From the IMG/VR virus record IMGVR_UViG_3300008450_000606, positions 1 through 20,422 of that record: a stretch of DNA of 20,422 nucleotides; one strand, 5' to 3'. Made by a program: the position numbers and the translations under genes. This stretch comes from a virus. Positions 1-5,663 of this stretch are shown here, piece by piece. How positions within the stretch are numbered: position 1 is the stretch's first letter; each line of letters begins with the position of its first letter. A model generated the notes under the pieces. The model saw only the letters and a list, made by a program, of their open reading frames with translations, made no database searches and was not told where the DNA came from.

Positions 1-2
1 AA

Positions 3-161
3 GGAAACGCGTTTTACTTGTTAGGTCTTGCTAGTGATTTGTGTAACAAGTTTGAACTTGACAAAGCTCAAGTGCATAAGGAGATGACGCTAGGTGATTA
101 CGAAAACTTAGTGAGTACATTCGACAGATATTTTGGTACAATGGTGGTTTTATATCGCTAA
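3..161 (+). CDS. C-terminal part of a small phage protein (5' end outside window)
   Basis: An open frame enters from the left edge and ends at the TAA at 159-161, giving 52 residues. It begins GNAFYLLGLA and contains LGDYENLVSTFDRYF. From memory this resembles the C-terminal half of a small family of uncharacterised phage proteins with a 'GNAF..(L/M)G' helix and a 'GDYdhLl' segment. No catalytic motif is visible and the function is unknown. The start codon lies outside the window. A 42-base gap separates it from the next gene. The assignment as real coding sequence is fairly safe because the frame is open from the edge and the composition matches its neighbours; the family link is from recall only. 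Confidence 0.6.
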   Translation, partial: GNAFYLLGLASDLCNKFELDKAQVHKEMTLGDYENLVSTFDRYFGTMVVLYR

Positions 162-203
162 AAAGTTGCACCGTTGGAATTAAGTAACGACCTTTAGGTA
201 TAA

Positions 204-509
204 ATGAGAGATATGAAAAAACAAGAGTATTTTAAGATGATCAGAAAGATCAACAGAGCTTTAAGAGTTCAAGGAGTTGACTGGGCTCAGACCTATTCAG
301 AGCCACGTAAGAAGACTAGTTACCGAACCAAGTTGTATTACATCATGTACAATCCTTCCGGTAAGATATTTGATAGTCTTGCTGCTGCTGAGTTAGTTAG
401 TGAGTTGTCAAACGGATTACTTGAAGCTAAGAAGTTTATTGGTAAAAACTACCATGGACATTCAGTATTGAATCTAGTTATTAGACCTGTTAATTTGTTA
501 AACCAATAA
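204..509 (+). CDS. Hypothetical protein, 101 aa
   Basis: A basic, soluble-looking protein of 101 residues with no membrane segment. It starts with a Lys/Arg-rich helix (MKKQEYFKMIRKINRAL), followed by an aromatic stretch (KLYYIMYNP) and an Ala/Leu helix (LAAAELVSEL). I do not recognise the family. The start could be the ATG at 204 or at 213; neither has a Shine-Dalgarno sequence, so the sequence does not decide. It is the first gene of a run of small ORFs reaching 962. The basic N-terminus could bind nucleic acid, but nothing specific supports that. Confidence 0.65.
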   Translation: MRDMKKQEYFKMIRKINRALRVQGVDWAQTYSEPRKKTSYRTKLYYIMYNPSGKIFDSLAAAELVSELSNGLLEAKKFIGKNYHGHSVLNLVIRPVNLLNQ

Positions 510-518
510 TCGAGAGTT

Positions 519-656
519 ATGAGTAATGAAATGATCGGAAATTTTGTCTATTTGTATTTTGTAATTAGTACAATAGCGTTGATGAGATGGGGAGCTGAGA
601 TCCTCGATAAGAGACAAGAAAAGCGCAACAATGGCAAAGAAGAAACAGAAGGATAG
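519..656 (+). CDS. Small single-span membrane protein, 45 aa
   Basis: This short frame starts at ATG 519 and stops at TAG 654-656. It encodes a polar N-terminus (MSNEMIG), one hydrophobic segment at residues 8-25 (VYLYFVISTIALM), and a charged tail rich in Lys, Arg and Glu. The layout matches a small single-pass membrane peptide with a cytoplasmic charged tail. Its last 26 bases overlap the start of the next small ORF. The function is unknown. Support is positional, since it fills the gap between two neighbours on the same strand, and it has a clean membrane-plus-charged-tail pattern. Confidence 0.45.
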   Translation: MSNEMIGNFVYLYFVISTIALMRWGAEILDKRQEKRNNGKEETEG

Positions 657-738
657 TGAGCCAGCTTACAACGAGATTAACAGAAAGATCGCTGCTAGAT
701 TAGAGAAATATAATAAAGAAAAAAACACACAAAAATAA
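631..738 (+). CDS. Small basic protein, 35 aa
   Basis: This frame runs from ATG 631 to TAA 736-738 and begins inside the end of the preceding 45-residue ORF, in another frame. The product is a short, highly charged peptide (MAKKKQKDSEP, then a helix-like INRKIAARLEKYNKE). It is probably a single amphipathic helix. It ends five bases before the next ATG, the usual packing in this genome. No family is recognised. Codon content is A-rich, so a chance ORF cannot be excluded. Confidence 0.4.
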   Translation: MAKKKQKDSEPAYNEINRKIAARLEKYNKEKNTQK

Positions 739-743
739 AAGTT

Positions 744-962
744 ATGTCAAGAGAGAAAAACACATCAAATGGAATTGGATTAGGAACGGTATTGTTCTTG
801 ATATTTTTAACACTTAAACTAGCTGAGGTTGGTCCAGTTCAATACTGGTCTTGGTGGTGGGTTACTTCACCGCTGTGGATCCCACTAACTCTCGTGCTTG
901 TAGTTCTTGCAGTAATTGGTATTATTACTCTTGTAGCTGTTAATAGATCGAAACGAAAATAG
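744..962 (+). CDS. Two-span phage membrane protein ('transmembrane Fragile-X-F'-like)
   Basis: A 72-residue protein with a short polar N-terminus, a first hydrophobic helix at about residues 10-27 (GIGLGTVLFLIFLTLKLAEVG), a Trp-rich hinge (WSWWWVTSPLWIP), a second helix at about 46-66, and a basic tail (NRSKRK). The GIG...LKL...WSWWWV..PLWI pattern matches small phage proteins commonly labelled 'transmembrane Fragile-X-F protein'; that label carries no known function. It probably sits in the host inner membrane. It is the last gene before the late-promoter-like site and hairpin at 975-1015. Confidence 0.7.
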   Translation: MSREKNTSNGIGLGTVLFLIFLTLKLAEVGPVQYWSWWWVTSPLWIPLTLVLVVLAVIGIITLVAVNRSKRK

Positions 963-974
963 ATATTTAAGTAC

Positions 975-982
975 TATTTATA
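975..982 (+). promoter_or_regulatory. TATTTATA late-promoter-like box 1
   Basis: Exact TATTTATA in the gap after the gene ending at 962, ahead of the three-gene operon beginning at 1022. The same eight bases occur in five other gene-start gaps of this window. T4 late promoters, recognised by gp55, have TATAAATA, of which this is the exact reverse complement. A gp55-family sigma factor is encoded at 11979-12710. Promoter function is inferred. Confidence 0.6.
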
Positions 983-983
983 T

Positions 984-1015
984 GAAAGGTTCTTGTAACG
1001 AGAGCCTTTCTTTCT
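984..1015 (+). terminator. Hairpin plus short U-tract between promoter box and start codon
   Basis: GAAAGGTTCT (984-993) pairs with AGAGCCTTTC (1001-1010) over ten positions with one G-U pair, around a 7-base loop, followed by TTTCT. It has the form of a rho-independent terminator for transcripts arriving from the genes ending at 962. It lies just after the TATTTATA box at 975-982 and ends six bases before the ATG at 1022. A transcript initiated from that box would start inside the left arm and so could not fold the full stem. Confidence 0.55.
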
Positions 1016-1021
1016 ATGCAT

Positions 1022-1702
1022 ATGATAAAGTTAAAACAATTAATGGAGATAGTGACTGGTGAAGAGCAGTCTCGAGAAGAGTATGTACTCAGGCTATCAC
1101 GTGACATTGTTAACGCATTCAAAAGTGGAACTGCTAGATTCAAGGCTACCTTTGAATACTCACGAGGCGATGAGACCGCTGATATGCTTGTTGATATTAG
1201 GTTTATCAAGCGACCAAATCAAGAGCATGCATTCTCTATTGCTGCAGGGTATGGACCTAGAACTTTTGTTAAGAAGGATGAAGATGCATTGGAGATGACT
1301 ATTGAATACAATCCTAGCGCTTTTCCTAAAGCAATGAACGCATTTGTGGCGGAAGTTAAGGAAACTGTAGAGCATGAGTTTGAGCATGTTGGACAGCAAA
1401 ACTTTGAGGAATTTTACATTGTTTCCAATCGATACGATGAACCATTGGCTTATCCGGAAGAGGCTCCTCAAGCACCTAATCACTTTCTATATCTAACCAG
1501 TAATAGAGAGGTTCCAGCCTATGTGAAGGGTCTTTTGAAACGTGCTAAAGTTAGCAAAATGACCTTTGATCAAGCACTTGAAGACTACTATAATGACTAC
1601 AAATCTACGTTTGATTTGTATGGAACTAGCTGGCCTACAGTAAAGAAAACATGGAAGGATTGGGCTCTATCTAACAAGGATAAACTTAGAAAATTCTCAT
1701 GA
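1022..1702 (+). CDS. HExxH metalloprotease-like protein with capsid-targeting-like N-terminus
   Basis: This 226-residue protein starts MIKLKQLMEIV. The L7-M8-E9 fits the [L/I]-x-E cleavage consensus of T4 prohead protease gp21, and the leader resembles the T4 internal-protein targeting peptide (MKTYQEFIAE). Residues 118-122 read HEFEH, inside a helix-like stretch (EVKETVEHEFEHVGQ), which is the HExxH zinc-binding signature of metallopeptidases. The Glu in REVPAY (E163) could be a third zinc ligand. I infer a zinc peptidase packaged in the head and possibly injected with the DNA. The ATG at 1016 would add only Met-His; 1022 is preferred because the two following genes also begin MIKL. It overlaps the next gene by ATGA and heads a three-gene operon. 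Substrate unknown. Confidence 0.7.
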   Translation: MIKLKQLMEIVTGEEQSREEYVLRLSRDIVNAFKSGTARFKATFEYSRGDETADMLVDIRFIKRPNQEHAFSIAAGYGPRTFVKKDEDALEMTIEYNPSAFPKAMNAFVAEVKETVEHEFEHVGQQNFEEFYIVSNRYDEPLAYPEEAPQAPNHFLYLTSNREVPAYVKGLLKRAKVSKMTFDQALEDYYNDYKSTFDLYGTSWPTVKKTWKDWALSNKDKLRKFS

Positions 1703-2088
1703 TAAAGCTATATGATTTGTTGATTGAAACGGTGACTCAAGCGCAGCTAATGTCCCTAGAGCAGTACGCCGATAAGTTATTTGCTGCCGTAGGAATCGAT
1801 GTAGAATTCTCCGGACACTTCTTCAAACGAGTGAATGATCCCCGCAACTTAAAACCAATTTCTGACGCTGAGTTAATCGATATGTTTCAGAAAACCTACG
1901 AGAAGCATGGCAAGAAAATTGCGCAATTAGGACGTGATGCAGAGGCTGTAATTGTCGATATGCAGAAGGACATTAACATACCTTTCGTGCTACAATACAA
2001 CCCAAGATTACAGCAACTAGAGCTCATGTCTAAGACAATAATGCGCAAGAAAAACTTCCAAACTTCAAATCAAAAATTAACAGTATGA
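1699..2088 (+). CDS. Capsid-targeting-like protein, possible RelE/BrnT-type fold
   Basis: A 129-residue protein beginning MIKLYDLLIETVT, with L8-I9-E10 matching the prohead-protease cleavage consensus. The start is translationally coupled: its ATGA overlaps the stop of the preceding gene. The rest (HFFKRVNDPRN, then an ELIDMFQKTYEKHG helix, and a C-terminal strand ending SKTIMRKKNF) looks like a small alpha/beta protein conserved in marine T4-like phages. The His/Arg near the first strand and the short strands ending in a basic segment recall RelE/BrnT/DUF4258-type RNase toxins. That comparison is by pattern only and is weak. If the leader is cleaved, the mature protein would be about 119 residues inside the capsid. 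Confidence 0.65.
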   Translation: MIKLYDLLIETVTQAQLMSLEQYADKLFAAVGIDVEFSGHFFKRVNDPRNLKPISDAELIDMFQKTYEKHGKKIAQLGRDAEAVIVDMQKDINIPFVLQYNPRLQQLELMSKTIMRKKNFQTSNQKLTV

Positions 2089-2636
2089 TAAAGTTAAAAG
2101 ACCTTTTAGGCGAATCCTTTGGAGATGATTTTGGTAAAAACAAATGGATACAACTACCTAAGGATGCAGTTAAAAAGTACGCAGATGAGATTGTCGATCT
2201 CATTGTGTCAGCGTACGCTGCTAAGGGGGGAAACTTCGAATACAAAGATGCAGAGGATATTAAAAAATCAGATTTAGATTTTTGGATTGCTAACGATGTT
2301 GACACTGATCCTGAGATGGATTCTGTATTAGGTGGAAAGCGTTCTCGGGGTGGAGTAAAGGTGACTGTATTTGGTCAAGATGGCTCTAGTGCTGCAAAGA
2401 AGGTTGGTATTGTTCGCATGATAAACCTCATGAAGACTCGTGGATTCTATGCCGAATTAGATAAAGATTTAGCTCAAAAAATGGGCATGCCTTTTGTTAG
2501 TGATGAGGATGCTATTCGTAGAGTTCTCGGTAAAGAGATTAAGATGAATCCCGACGGAAGCTATGATAGAAAGTTGACGATGGGACCAGTAAAAACCAAA
2601 GTACTTGTAGGTATGCCCAACGTACCTAAAGCATAA
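2085..2636 (+). CDS. Capsid-targeting-like protein of unknown function, 183 aa
   Basis: It starts MIKLKDLLGESFG, with L8-G9-E10 as the predicted prohead-protease site, and its ATGA overlaps the previous stop. The remaining roughly 170 residues look globular and soluble: a helix KKYADEIVDLIVSAYAAKGG, a strand VKVTVFGQDGSS, a helix GIVRMINLMKTRGF, and a C-terminal GPVKTKVLVGMP strand. The first helix followed by K-G-G-N is somewhat like the N-terminus of GNAT acetyltransferases, but I see no reliable acetyl-CoA loop. It resembles uncharacterised proteins of other T4-like phages. It is the last gene of the operon; hairpins and a strong terminator follow within 75 bases. Confidence 0.65.
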   Translation: MIKLKDLLGESFGDDFGKNKWIQLPKDAVKKYADEIVDLIVSAYAAKGGNFEYKDAEDIKKSDLDFWIANDVDTDPEMDSVLGGKRSRGGVKVTVFGQDGSSAAKKVGIVRMINLMKTRGFYAELDKDLAQKMGMPFVSDEDAIRRVLGKEIKMNPDGSYDRKLTMGPVKTKVLVGMPNVPKA

Positions 2637-2640
2637 AAAA

Positions 2641-2668
2641 ACGGCTTAGGACCGTATAGCTTCGGCTA
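2641..2668 (+). other. Two small hairpins ahead of the terminator
   Basis: ACGG (2641-2644) can pair with CCGT (2652-2655). TAGC (2657-2660) pairs with GCTA (2665-2668) around a TTCG tetraloop, a very stable RNA cap. Both lie between the stop at 2636 and the terminator stem at 2671. They may protect the 3' end of the operon mRNA. No protein-coding reading is evident. Confidence 0.4.
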
Positions 2669-2670
2669 AA

Positions 2671-2710
2671 AAACCACTCTAAGTGTCGCTACCTGGAGTG
2701 GTTTCTTTTT
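2671..2710 (+). terminator. Rho-independent terminator
   Basis: AAACCACTC (2671-2679) is perfectly complementary to GAGTGGTTT (2696-2704), followed by CTTTTT (2705-2710). This nine-pair stem with a U-tract is the clearest terminator in the window and closes the three-gene operon 1022-2636. Confidence 0.85.
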
Positions 2711-2719
2711 GAGAATAGC

Positions 2720-2727
2720 TATTTATA
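2720..2727 (+). promoter_or_regulatory. TATTTATA late-promoter-like box 2
   Basis: Exact TATTTATA ten bases after a terminator and four bases before the ATG at 2732. With the spacing of a T4 late promoter (start a few bases downstream of the box), transcription would begin at or next to the start codon, giving a leaderless mRNA. Its position after a terminator is the best single argument that the motif is a promoter. Confidence 0.65.
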
Positions 2728-2731
2728 AGCA

Positions 2732-3520
2732 ATGGAAATAAGAGGATACGTTCACCCAGAATCATGCTTTGCCACTATTAAAGAGTGGGAACAGATTGCT
2801 AAGCAGTTCCTTGCAATCCAGAAAAACGGAGCGGATACTAGGGGTGGTCAATTGGACTCAGATCCTAAGCTCGCACAGCTTGTTAATCGCTGGTTTGGCT
2901 TCCTACTTCACACCGAAGTACAGCGCTGGGATTTACTAACTCAACGCAATGTTTTAGACTTCATTGAAGACTTTGTTAACCACAAAGTGTGGGGCTTAGA
3001 GAGGGAGTTTCATTCCTACTTCTACAACGATGAGCGTGATACTAGTTACCTAAAAGACATCAAAATAGCTTACTTCTATTCTCGCGGTGATATCGAACCT
3101 TACGTACTTATTGACGATGTATTCACTTCACTAGTGTACGGACGAACAGACTTAAAAGTGACCACTATGCACTGGACTACAGAGCAGGGATTGCTTAATT
3201 TACAGGACAGTATAAACAACAAACATGCTTACGCAATCAGCACATTTACTAAGCAGTGGAAGCCCTTTTTCCGAAAGGAAAGTAATGTGCTTCTAAAGCT
3301 GGAAGGGAACTTATGTGCTGCCTTTAAGAGTGACGTAAAGAGCTATGTTACTGACTGTGGTAATAGAGCAATCAATATGGAGCGCTTAGCTTATCCTGGG
3401 GGTGGATCTAATCTATGCCTTGATCCTGAAGAGTGTGTAGGTGGCGCTACGTCTTTATGGAATGAATTTATCGTAAAACCAACTAACCTTATAGCTTTCA
3501 AAAGAATAAACAAATACTAA
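2732..3520 (+). CDS. Late protein, possible ADP-ribosyltransferase-like fold
   Basis: A 262-residue soluble protein expressed from its own late-promoter-like box. The N-terminal half is mostly helical (IKEWEQIAKQF, VLDFIEDFVNHKVWGLE). The C-terminal half has the strand pattern AYAISTFTK, then SNVLLKLEG, and near the end SLWNEFIVKP. In mono-ADP-ribosyltransferases a Ser-Thr-Ser-type strand is followed by a Glu-x-Glu motif just before a final strand; STF and NEF could occupy those places, with an Arg upstream (YGRTDL) as the third element. The first Glu of the pair is absent, so this is tentative. T4 uses ADP-ribosyltransferases (Alt, ModA, ModB) to alter host RNA polymerase. The gene overlaps the next start by one base (TAATG). 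An unrelated phage fold is equally possible. Confidence 0.6.
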   Translation: MEIRGYVHPESCFATIKEWEQIAKQFLAIQKNGADTRGGQLDSDPKLAQLVNRWFGFLLHTEVQRWDLLTQRNVLDFIEDFVNHKVWGLEREFHSYFYNDERDTSYLKDIKIAYFYSRGDIEPYVLIDDVFTSLVYGRTDLKVTTMHWTTEQGLLNLQDSINNKHAYAISTFTKQWKPFFRKESNVLLKLEGNLCAAFKSDVKSYVTDCGNRAINMERLAYPGGGSNLCLDPEECVGGATSLWNEFIVKPTNLIAFKRINKY

Positions 3521-4140
3521 TGGCAACAACTGGAATAGCAACAATCATAGCAGCATTTATTACGGGAGTATTAGGTCCCGTTTTAGTAATAACGGTAAAG
3601 CAATTATATGATAAGCGAAAGAAGAAGGTCGATATGATTACCGACACTTTAGAACTCAGTGAGCGAGTAATGCTTAAGGTAGATAGAATCAAAGAGCAAT
3701 TCCATGCAGATAGGGTTTGGATAACTCAATTTCATAATGGTGGGCATTTCTATCCAACCGGCAAATCAATAGCGAAGTTTAGTGCAGTATATGAGACTGT
3801 TGGTAGTGGTGTTGGATCAATACGATCTAACTTTCAGAATATTCCAGTGAGTTTGTTTAGCAAGTCAATCAACTACCTTCTCGAGAATGATGTAATTGCT
3901 ATTGCCGATTATAAGGATGAAACGACAGCTACCTACGGTCTAAAGTACATAGCAGAAGAGGCTAACTGCAAATCCGGATACTTATTTGCTATTAAGACGA
4001 TTGACGATAAGTTTATAGGTACTTTAGGTATTGATTTTACTAAAAAGAAAGTTAAGCTCGATTCAGAAGATCTAGGTGATTTACTAAATCATGCAACTGC
4101 AATTGGTGGTGAATTAGCGGCACATCTTCATAAAGCCTAA
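3520..4140 (+). CDS. Membrane-anchored GAF-like sensor protein
   Basis: A 206-residue protein with an N-terminal transmembrane helix (residues about 5-28), a basic stop-transfer stretch (DKRKKK), a short helix, and a cytoplasmic domain from about 50 to 200. The domain has ADRVWITQFHNGGHF, then FQNIPVSLF, a Cys in EANCKSGYLF, and IGTLGIDF near the end. This strand order and the 'GtLgidf' ending are characteristic of GAF domains, small-molecule or redox sensing modules. No output domain (kinase, cyclase, methyl-accepting) is attached. It starts in a TAATG overlap with the preceding gene and sits just before the promoter of the PAS/lysis cassette, which suggests a linked sensory role. Ligand unknown. 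A GAF-fold protein without ligand is the alternative. Confidence 0.6.
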   Translation: MATTGIATIIAAFITGVLGPVLVITVKQLYDKRKKKVDMITDTLELSERVMLKVDRIKEQFHADRVWITQFHNGGHFYPTGKSIAKFSAVYETVGSGVGSIRSNFQNIPVSLFSKSINYLLENDVIAIADYKDETTATYGLKYIAEEANCKSGYLFAIKTIDDKFIGTLGIDFTKKKVKLDSEDLGDLLNHATAIGGELAAHLHKA

Positions 4141-4141
4141 C

Positions 4142-4149
4142 TATTTATA
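4142..4149 (+). promoter_or_regulatory. TATTTATA late-promoter-like box 3
   Basis: Exact TATTTATA directly after the stop at 4140. It lies 106 bases ahead of the PAS-protein start at 4256, so the transcript would have a leader of about 100 bases, unlike the short leaders of boxes 2, 4 and 6. It would drive the PAS/holin/endolysin cassette. Confidence 0.6.
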
Positions 4150-4232
4150 TTAAAGCCCAAATAAACAGTTCAACGGAAGAGGTAAACCAAGGTGTATTAG
4201 AAGAGGTAAAGGTTACAGAAAAAAACAACTAG
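4149..4232 (+). other. Start-less open frame in the leader of the PAS gene
   Basis: A frame from about 4149 to the TAG at 4230-4232 reads like the acidic C-terminus of a protein (SSTEEVNQGVLEEVKVTEKNN) but has no ATG, GTG or TTG start; only ATT (4149) or ATA (4161) are available. It holds an 11-base direct repeat, GAAGAGGTAAA, at 4176-4186 and 4200-4210, in phase (24 bases apart). It may be a remnant of a decayed gene tail, a leader peptide with a non-standard start, or chance. Confidence 0.25.
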
Positions 4233-4255
4233 AATCCACTGAATGCAACTTAGAT

Positions 4256-5371
4256 ATGAAAAATCTACCAAAAGAAGAACTATTAAGTAGACTTGAAGCA
4301 ATTAATAGAAGTAATGCTATTATTTACTTTGACCTTAGTGGTACTATATTAGGGGTTAATGATATTTTCTTAGAAGCTATGGGTTTTGGGAAAGGTAACC
4401 ACGATGATATCATTGGTAAACACCATAGCATTTTTGTATGTGAAGATTATGCAAGATCGCTTGAATACGAAAAGTTTTGGGACATATTAAGAAGCGGTAA
4501 ACACTATACTGGGGAGTTTGAGAGAAGAAAGAAGGATGGAAGTCTCATCAATCTCCAAGCAACTTATAATCCTATTTTTAATGAGGATGGTAAAATAACC
4601 AAAGTCATGAAAATCGCTACTGACGTTAGTATAATTGTCAATAGTAAGAAAAGAATAGATGCAATCAATAGAAGCACCGCTCTTATTAGTTTTAATATTG
4701 ATGGATTTATAACGGATGTAAATTCTATATTTTTAGAAACTATGGGGTATAAAGCCAATGAAAAAAATAAAGTCATTGGTAAACACCACAGCGTTTTTGT
4801 TAGCTACGAGTATTCAAAGTCTGATGAGTATGCTAAGTTTTGGGAAAGTTTGAGAAAAGGAAAGTTCTTTGATGGAATATTTGAGAGAAGGAAAGTAGAC
4901 GGATCTACTGTTTACTTGCAAGCATCTTATAATCCTGTAATGGATAGTAAAGGAAACATCACAGATGTAGTTAAAATTGCAACAGATGTTACTGACAGCG
5001 TTAACAATAAGAAGAGAGTAGAGGATCTTACAAATCATTTACAAGTAGAATTGGACAACTCTGAAAAGCTTAAAAACTCAATAGAGATAGAAAAGAATGC
5101 AGCTTTGAATGATTTAGATATAATAATGAAAAAAAGTCAGGGTGAGTTAATAAAAATAATTGTTAGAGTTGCATTAGCTGTTATAGTTGGAGTAGGAGTT
5201 GTAACAACAGTACTGTACTGGGCTGCTATTATGACCGGACAAGATACCCAAATAATAGGATCAACTTGGAGTAATATGTTCAGTGTATTATTAACAAATG
5301 CCTTTTCAATAGTAGGTACAATTATGGGTATCAAGTATGCTACTCAAGAAGGCAGTAAACAAACAAAATAA
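4256..5371 (+). CDS. Tandem-PAS membrane protein (PAS-PAS-coiled coil-2 TM)
   Basis: A 371-residue protein. Residues about 15-128 and 133-250 are two PAS domains of the kind found in bacterial energy and redox chemoreceptors: each has GKHHS(I/V)FV, then FW..LR.GK, F.ERRK.DGS, LQA.YNP and a closing KIATDV. The copies match at about 43 of 72 positions in their second halves. A coiled coil follows (about 253-300), then two hydrophobic helices (about 301-327 and 339-362) and a short polar tail. In chemoreceptors of this type such PAS domains precede a methyl-accepting output domain; here that is missing and a holin-like two-helix segment takes its place. It leads the putative lysis cassette, six bases before a holin-like gene. 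I infer a cytoplasmic sensor acting on the membrane or on lysis timing. Ligand (heme, FAD, other) unknown. Confidence 0.8.
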   Translation: MKNLPKEELLSRLEAINRSNAIIYFDLSGTILGVNDIFLEAMGFGKGNHDDIIGKHHSIFVCEDYARSLEYEKFWDILRSGKHYTGEFERRKKDGSLINLQATYNPIFNEDGKITKVMKIATDVSIIVNSKKRIDAINRSTALISFNIDGFITDVNSIFLETMGYKANEKNKVIGKHHSVFVSYEYSKSDEYAKFWESLRKGKFFDGIFERRKVDGSTVYLQASYNPVMDSKGNITDVVKIATDVTDSVNNKKRVEDLTNHLQVELDNSEKLKNSIEIEKNAALNDLDIIMKKSQGELIKIIVRVALAVIVGVGVVTTVLYWAAIMTGQDTQIIGSTWSNMFSVLLTNAFSIVGTIMGIKYATQEGSKQTK

Positions 5372-5376
5372 AGTGT

Positions 5377-5661
5377 ATGAAAAAGTTTTTTAGAGAATTA
5401 ATTTCAGATGACAACAGCATAAATGAGCAAGCATTTGTTGGAGTAATATCCTTTTTTGCGATGGTATTTGTGTTGCTAGTTGACGTAGTAACTGGTGTTT
5501 TTAGTAAAGAGTTATTGGTTAAAGAATTTATCTTTGATGGATTTATGATTCTTACGTTAGGTGCTTTTGGTATTACAACAGCAGGTAGGATAATGTCATT
5601 AAAGAAGAAAGCAGAAGAAAAGAAAGAAGAAGAAGTTACTAACGAAGAAGAAGTAGGCTAA
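5377..5661 (+). CDS. Holin-like small membrane protein
   Basis: A 94-residue protein: amphipathic N-terminus (KKFFRELISDDNSINEQ), hydrophobic helix 1 at about 20-40, helix 2 at about 51-72, and a strongly charged Lys/Glu tail (KKKAEEKKEEE). Two helices with a highly charged C-terminus, directly upstream of a lysozyme gene (two-base gap), is the normal arrangement of a phage holin. The N-terminal pattern resembles small proteins annotated as holins in phages of Bacteroidota, from recall. It would form the membrane hole that releases or activates the endolysin. An antiholin role is an alternative, because the PAS protein next door also has two membrane helices. Confidence 0.6.
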   Translation: MKKFFRELISDDNSINEQAFVGVISFFAMVFVLLVDVVTGVFSKELLVKEFIFDGFMILTLGAFGITTAGRIMSLKKKAEEKKEEEVTNEEEVG

Positions 5662-5663
5662 TT

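Noticed and set aside
174-204. Sigma-70-like promoter TTGGAA ... TATAAA before the gene at 204
   Set aside because: The spacer is 19 bases, the -35 match is poor, and TATAAA runs into the start codon; not convincing.
2637-2715. tRNA or structured RNA gene between 2636 and the promoter
   Set aside because: No acceptor/anticodon arms or T-loop consensus; the structure is accounted for by two small hairpins and a terminator.
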